Below, piece after piece: positions 58,797 through 64,000 of a stretch of 64,000 nucleotides of DNA; position 1 is the first letter of the stretch, and every line of letters starts with the position of its first letter. Source of the DNA: Dioszegia crocea (lineage: Eukaryota > Basidiomycota > Tremellomycetes > Tremellales > Bulleribasidiaceae); the NCBI GenBank assembly GCA_001600615.1, contig BCKK01000002.1, positions 1,332,809 to 1,396,808 of the forward strand. Reading direction: 5' to 3'. Both the position numbers and the translations under genes were made by a program. Below the pieces are notes generated by a model. It did no database searches. It saw nothing but the letters and a program-made list of their open reading frames with translations, and was not told the DNA's origin.

Positions 58797-60139
58797 TCCC
58801 TCTCCCTGTCGAGAGCTCGTGAGGCGTCTGCTCCATCTGACGATTCCTATATTAGAGCTGTGCTGACGATCGCAGCGTGCTGACACCGTTCCACCTGATA
58901 GTCTTCACTTTCGCATCTGCAGCCTTACTCTTTTCGCAACTTGATCTACCGCCCGATCTGGCGGAGTTAGCAACAATGTGGAGCCGGGCTACATTCTTGC
59001 TCGTCGTGTGAGTGACATTTCGTCTGCAGTCTTCGGTTGACCTTTACTTCCAGACTTCCGGAGTTAAGCTGACACAGTTCTTAGCGCACTGCTCATGTAC
59101 CATGTCACCATCAGCACTATTGCCTCTCACCGAGACAAGATTGAGAGGCTCTCGAAAGGCGGGGAAAGCGCTGATTTGGGTGTTGAGGGGAAGACGAGAA
59201 AGCGGGAAAACGCATGGGTAGGTCTCATGACCCTCCTCGCAATTCGGCGTTGTCTCTTCGGAAGCCAATACATGCTGAGTTGACTCAACCAGGAGCATGA
59301 ATCAGCTCATCCCTCGGCGTTCCTCACTACCAAAGACGGCAAGCCGAGCTTGTTTCCTTTCCCCCTGGGTAAAGCGGGAGGCGAGGGGACAAAGGAGCTG
59401 TGGTGGGAGGCAGGTAATGCCGCACATGTGTAGGTATCTTCGTACTGTGTGATCTTGGTGATGGGAACGCAGAACCCCCTGCCACAGCCGAGTGAAATAC
59501 GCTGACACAGCTGCAGAGGCCACTTCAAGCAGGGTGAGACTCCCGCGGCGAGGGAGGAATTACGCTTGTCTATGGAAGCGAGAGAAACAAAGCGGGCGAA
59601 GGCTGCCAAGAAGGCTTTGGAGGAGTTTGAAGACAATCGTAAGAAGTAAGTCTATCCTGCATTATGCGTCAAAGATTCAGGCTGACTGTGAAGATGGTAC
59701 AATCGGCTCGCGAAAGTCAAGGTTGTTGGAGCTATCGTGGCCGTGGGATTAGGTTAGTATTGGATTTTCACCAGGGTCGGGATACAAGAGTATCTGTAGA
59801 GGACAAGTTCTGACTCACTAGTTCACAAGACCGCTGCCGCCGTATGTCTCGCGGGTCTGATATACTGGATGATCGCAACTCGATTAGCCACCATGATGAA
59901 ACCGCCCGATGAGCCTGAGCCGGAAGTTTCCGCCGTGAGAAGGAAGAAAGTCCCAACGGCGAGTTTGACTCATACTGGTGGAACGAGGCGCAACACTGAT
60001 ATCTCAGGGCCCAGGTATGGCGATGACATATCTATATGAGCCTACGGCCAATGGCGGTGTGGTTGAGGCGGGGACTATACCGGTCCAGGCGTCTAGTCAT
60101 CGGTTGATGACTACTACTGATAGTCGGTATGCCGCCTAG
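58797..60139 (+). CDS. Unrecognised membrane protein with N- and C-terminal helices
   Basis: About 280 residues from at least six exons: MDPFPLPVESS, a hydrophobic helix LTPFHLIVFTFASAALLFSQ, a second helix ATFLLVVALLMYHVTISTIA, then a soluble charged middle (HRDKIERLSKGGESADLGVE) and a Lys/Glu coiled-coil-like stretch (RLSMEAREAKRAKAAKKALE). A third hydrophobic stretch follows (KVVGAIVAVGLV, HKTAAAVCLAGLIYWMIAT). Helix - coiled coil - helix layout recalls Get1/WRB-like receptors, but I see none of their conserved residues. Two ends are possible: read-through to TGA at 60037-60039, or splicing of a 58-nt segment (weak GTCCCA donor) to end at 60139 (GMAMTYLYEPTANGGVVEAG). The second end is more protein-like, so the listed end uses it. 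Confidence 0.6.
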
Positions 60140-60618
60140 GATCAGATTATGATAACGTGAAGTGATCGAGGCTAGGTATAGCATGTGATGACAAGTGCGA
60201 GCAAGTGATGTATGCCTGGGAGAAGACGAGTAGACTACTCTGATGGCGAATGTGAGCGGGAATCAATTGGCTCTAGCGATCAGTGATCTCGCGGTTCTTG
60301 CGTCGACATTATAGAATTGCGCAGGTGTCAGCTCCTGTTGAGCTCACCCAGTAGAGTACTACATTTATAGGTGTCGAAGTCGATGCTATAACTGACGACT
60401 GAACAAATCACCGATCCGGATAGTCGGCCACTCTTGGTTCCCCCACTTTGATCTTTGAGCCAGAGTGGGGAACTCCGAAACACGTGTGTTTCGGCCGACA
60501 TCCTCCTATAGCCTGTTGGCCGCAGCCTCAAGGATCTCATTGTCTTCTTACGACTATAGTCACACAGAAGCTCAACTGTAGCCCAAGCCACTCTCTCTCA
60601 TAAACGATCAGTAGCATC
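60140..60618. other. Intergenic region
   Basis: No supported gene. The 87-codon minus-strand ORF (60328-60591) has no features. An imperfect palindrome around CACACGTGTGTTTC (60480-60495) and a GAGTGGGGAACTCC-like repeat lie upstream of the small + strand gene. Confidence 0.4.
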
Positions 60619-60981
60619 ATGACGGCAGAAAGGAAGTCATGGGAGGCTCAGGTAAGTTCCGTAGGGAAGGAAAGGTGGGCAGGGAAAGCTGGGATGGATC
60701 TCACGTTAGGGCACTCCAGCAGTTGAGATCAAAGAAAGGCCACTAGTGCTTCTAAGCTCAATGCGAGATACTACTTCTATCCCTTGGATGAGAATGCTAG
60801 AATATGGTACAGGCGATATCGTGACTCCGCTAGAATCCTGACATCCTATCTTTTCGAACCTTCTCCTCTACCGACAACAGCCACATCCCTTTCCGCTCCT
60901 CCGGCCTCCTACGTCGCGTCACCATATCCCCCAGGTACCTACACAGACCTCTATCGACGTCTTCCTCCCCGGGATGGATAG
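60619..60981 (+). CDS. Small aromatic-rich protein (tentative gene)
   Basis: MTAERKSWEAQ is followed by a strong donor GTAAGT. Splicing to an AAG acceptor near 60739 joins the frame ATSASKLNARYYFYPLDENA and RIWYRRYRDSARILTSYLFE, ending PPGTYTDLYRRLPPRDG at TAG 60979-60981. The product would be about 90 residues with many Tyr and Arg and no membrane helix or known domain. The other obvious acceptor (CAG near 60720) leads quickly to a stop. Confidence is limited by the weak acceptor and small size. Confidence 0.4.
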
Positions 60982-61283
60982 CGTCATCGTCGTCGTCATG
61001 TCGCGCTCTGACCTCCTTCCTCAGCCAGGGTCGTGTGTGTGTGGGGGGAGGGGTTTCCGAGGATAAAGTTTAAGTCGGATGGAGGGTCTGTGCTTCCTTC
61101 CCTGACCTATCCCTGACCTTGACTTCCTTTCCTTTCCTTCCCTTCCCTTCCCTTCCTTCCTCTCCTTGACAACGCTCTGACCTCTTCTACTACAACTCAC
61201 CTTCCTTCCTTCCTTCCTCTCTCTTCACAGGCCTACAAACACCTTCCCCATCTATCCACTCCCACTCCTTCTCCCTTCTCCCA
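60982..61283. other. Pyrimidine-rich leader region of the last gene
   Basis: Dense CCTTCC/CCTTTCC runs from about 61090 to 61235 form a polypyrimidine tract, ending with TCTTCACAG at 61222-61230. This could be an acceptor for a 5'-UTR intron, or a CT-rich core promoter of the kind found upstream of fungal genes without a TATA box. A (GT)-rich and G-rich patch (GTGTGTGTGTGGGGGGAGGGG) lies near 61030. Confidence 0.5.
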
Positions 61284-64000
61284 ATGGCATTTGACTACCG
61301 ACGTGATATCCCACCTTCAACATCAAGCGCGCAACACACCATTCAACGTCGCTTCTGCACTTATCCTTACTCGCGATCACGTTCAACATCACCAAACATG
61401 GCCTTCGAACACTTCACCCTACCCGTTCCGAGCGAGATGCAGTCCTATGATGGCCTGTGGGATCTACCGGAGGATCACATCAGCATCCATTCGCAGGAAG
61501 GGCATCAACTAGGGTTTGTCAGAACCTCATGGACTGAGCAGGGCCCGTGTGTACGCGAGGTGAGTCATCTACTTGGGTTTCCAGACAACCCTTTCAGCGA
61601 CCTCATCATAATAATCTCCGTCAAGATCTCCGCTGATGATATCTAGACCACCGTCACTCCACCGTCACCTTCTCCAGAAGACACCCTTCACCTCACTCCA
61701 TTAATCAACCACTCTTCCACTTGGAAATTCAACTCGCCTGCCCCTTCCCCTTCACCTCCATCCCCTCCCGGCCCCACCGCCAACAACCTCGCTATCATCG
61801 GCAATACCCGGGTACTCAGTGATCAATCATCCCTCGAGTCATTTGTCACTGACCGATGGGTCAACTCCCAATCATCACGGATCGACGGTAGCCGATATGG
61901 CAGGTCCAGAACTCCTTCCCTCGACCATGGACGAACTAGCAAATCTCGGTTGACGCTCGAACCAGATTCGGCAGATACTTCATTCTCCACTCTTCCACCA
62001 CAGACTCCCCCTCCCTCCTCTTTCCATGCCGCCAGTCACTTCGGCAGTCAGTTGGCCGGCTTCACAACTCCGTCCAAGTCTCCACTTACTATCGCTCGGG
62101 AGAAGCGAAGTCGAGCGTCGGACGACTCGGACTTCACCATCTATGACGACAAGCAGGATCCGAATCTCCTCGGCGTGGAGGTCGAACTGCGTACACCGGA
62201 ACCACTCCTAGCTCCAGCCAAGAAGGCGCGCTGGAACTCGACGCCAGCTTACCCGCTCATTCCCGGGCCCCTCCTCACCAGCGCATCTCAAACTAGCACC
62301 AAGGCGGCGGATGGCGGTGGACAAGGCGATGGCTCCGGCACTCCACTCTCAGTTGGCAGTACGCCCCACGTCCTGGTGTATACGGGTCTAATCGCAGATG
62401 CCGATCCGCTAGACGTCCTCGCCATGGCTGCAGCTATGCGGTCGAGCGTAGAGGTCGAGGACTCGGGGGATACAGGAGCGAGCTGGCAGGATCTCAAGTT
62501 CACCGAACATGAGCAAGTGATACAGGACGGGGGCAATCAGGTAGATGACAAGCAATGGTTACTCGATCAGTAAGTCGCGCTTTGGGCCCTTCGTCTCGTC
62601 CGCTTTGCTGATTGAGCAGACTCGAGACCTCTCCAGTGGCCAGCACTGAGATTTCTCGCATCCCTTCGCTTCCCTTCGCCGTGCCCGACATTCTTGACCT
62701 CCTCACACAGCCGGCGCATGTCATCCCCTCGAACGTCTTGCCTCGAACCACAAAGTTCAGTCCGGCGAAAAGCATAGCCTCATCCGACTTGACAGCTGAG
62801 AGCGAGGCCACTCCAACGATTGACAGTCGGACGCGCCGATTAAGGGAGCGGGAGGCGAGAAAATTAGCGAAATTGGTGCCCGACGAGGAGCTCAGCGAAG
62901 AGGAAGAGGAATTTACACCTGTAAGTGGGGCTCGGAATCGCACTATTGATCGTATCTTGTTGATGAGACCCAAGCTGATAAATTGCAGGGCCCAAGGGGA
63001 AGAGCGAGGTCAGTCGGCCTACAGCTGAAACAGCGATTCATCGATGGCGAGATTCTCGCTAGTGGTGAGACCTTAAAAGACAAGATGGAGACGGCGCGTG
63101 GGCTGCTGGCGTTTGGGTTTCGAGGTAGACGGGAAGATACCGCTGAGTCTGACTCGACTCGAGGGCTGCCTTCGACCAGCATGGCGTTTGGTAGCTTGGC
63201 CTCGATCGCTGAAGAGCCCGTGGTGAGTGGCCAGTCTTATGTCGTATGTTCTGAGCTTATCATACAGTTACGATCAATCTACCCCGCCGGCCCCCCCGAT
63301 CAGCCTTATGGAGGAGGCAAAAGCATGGGTAAAGCCACTGCTGCCGTTCTGCCTCGCCGACGCAGCAATATCTCCAAGTTTATCGCGCCTACAGCCCTCA
63401 AGAGGGACACATCATCGCTACCTGAGATTAGCCAGCCTGAAGTTACTGCCAAAGGTGCCGGCTTGCAGAAGAGCAGGAAGAGGAAACTCAACGACGAGAA
63501 GGAGGATCTGCTCGAAGAGGCACAGGACGAGAAGAGACTGCCTGGAAAGAAGGTGCTTTGTCAATCATCTCCATCCGTACGGTTGCTGACCCACTCAGAT
63601 CAAACCCAACACCCTCAACACTTCGCCTGCTGGCCCAAAATCACGCATCCCCCCTGAGCTTTTGAACCAGCCTGTCATCTTCACTTCAATCAGCGAAGCG
63701 GCCAAATTACGTCGATCCAACAAGGCCGCTATGGACTTGGCTCAAGCGACGGCTGGTTCGACTTCGACTACACCGACGATCGCGGCCAAAACCCCAGGGA
63801 AATCTACTACCAAGAAGACCACATCAGTCAAAGAGGTAGTGGTACCTGCAACCCGAGTGCATAATACGCGTGCTGCGTCCGGGTCGCCCGGCAGAGGATC
63901 TAGGTCTCGCAGAGCGGCGAAGAAGATAATCAAGGAGGAGTCCGAAAGTGAGGAGGAGCAGGAGACTGCTGAGGAAGAAGAAGGAGAGGGGGAGGAAGAT
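61284..64000 (+). CDS. 5' part of an unrecognised nuclear-type protein, cut by the right edge
   Basis: Starts MAFDYRRDIPPSTSSAQHTI; a second Met 38 codons later (MAFEHFTLPVPSEMQ) is an alternative start. Introns occur near 61560-61646, 62572-62619, 62922-62987, 63222-63267 and 63552-63599, all GT..AG and frame-restoring. The protein is Ser/Pro-rich with basic clusters (AREKRSRASDD, LQKSRKRKLNDEKEDL, RSRRAAKKIIKEESESEEE), one helical charged segment (RTRRLREREARKLAKLVPDE) and an acidic end at the window edge. A segment GLQLKQRFIDGEILASGETL and KDKMETARGLLAFGFRGRR looks folded, but I do not recognise it. No signal peptide or membrane helix. A nuclear role is inferred from the basic clusters only. 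The 3' end is missing. Confidence 0.72.

Overview
The window is about 64 kb of fungal nuclear DNA, most likely from a basidiomycete yeast of the Tremellomycetes (Cryptococcus/Kwoniella-like). The reasons are gene-dense DNA on both strands, genes broken by many short introns (typically about 45-75 nt, GT..AG, CTNAC-like branch sites), and a set of recognisable eukaryotic housekeeping proteins whose introns had to be removed to restore conserved motifs. I cannot name the genus. I found no tRNA, rRNA, transposon or CRISPR.

Layout, left to right: 3' tail of an unknown + gene (1-147); Tlg1/syntaxin-6 SNARE (+, 467-1479); a 1.8-kb stretch with no supported gene; cohesin kleisin RAD21 (-, 3258-5720); inositol monophosphatase (+, 6390-7989); protein O-mannosyltransferase PMT4 (-, 8110-10801); Yih1/IMPACT (+, 11334-13032); an unrecognised acidic/RGG protein (-, 13305-15519); SLX4-like nuclease scaffold (+, 16201-19549); Cu,Zn superoxide dismutase (-, 19841-20844); HIS1 (-, 21203-22555); an SH3 protein (+, 23128-24813); a small PUA/ASCH-like protein (-, 24945-25522); a large low-complexity protein with a Met-Gly repeat tail (+, 26364-29646); dihydrolipoamide dehydrogenase (-, 29801-32063); a Cid1-type nucleotidyltransferase (-, 32509-35461); a RhoGEF with an unusual C-terminal Ran-binding-like domain (-, 36083-39204); KDM5/Lid2-type histone demethylase (+, 40097-45987); FEN1 (+, 46280-48109); nucleoporin Nup157/170 (-, 48320-53172); NAPE-PLD-type metallo-hydrolase (-, 53539-55217); NADPH-cytochrome P450 reductase (+, 55932-58504); an unrecognised membrane protein (+, 58797-60139); a small aromatic-rich ORF (+, 60619-60981); and the 5' part of an unknown nuclear-type protein that runs off the right edge (61284-64000).

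The genes do not form one pathway or a biosynthetic cluster; this looks like ordinary core chromosome. Four (RAD21, SLX4, FEN1, KDM5) act in chromosome maintenance or chromatin, and two of those (RAD21, FEN1) carry ACGCG-type boxes upstream, which suggests shared G1/S control. I do not see a wholly new system. The most noteworthy observations are: two micro-exons (4 nt and 21 nt) in the inositol monophosphatase that encode metal-site residues; two separase-type cleavage motifs in RAD21; a UBZ-type zinc finger in a fungal SLX4 together with a reading-frame switch later in that gene; a RhoGEF/Ran-binding-like fusion; a possible anchor-less isoform of P450 reductase; and a retainable stop-free intron in the low-complexity gene.
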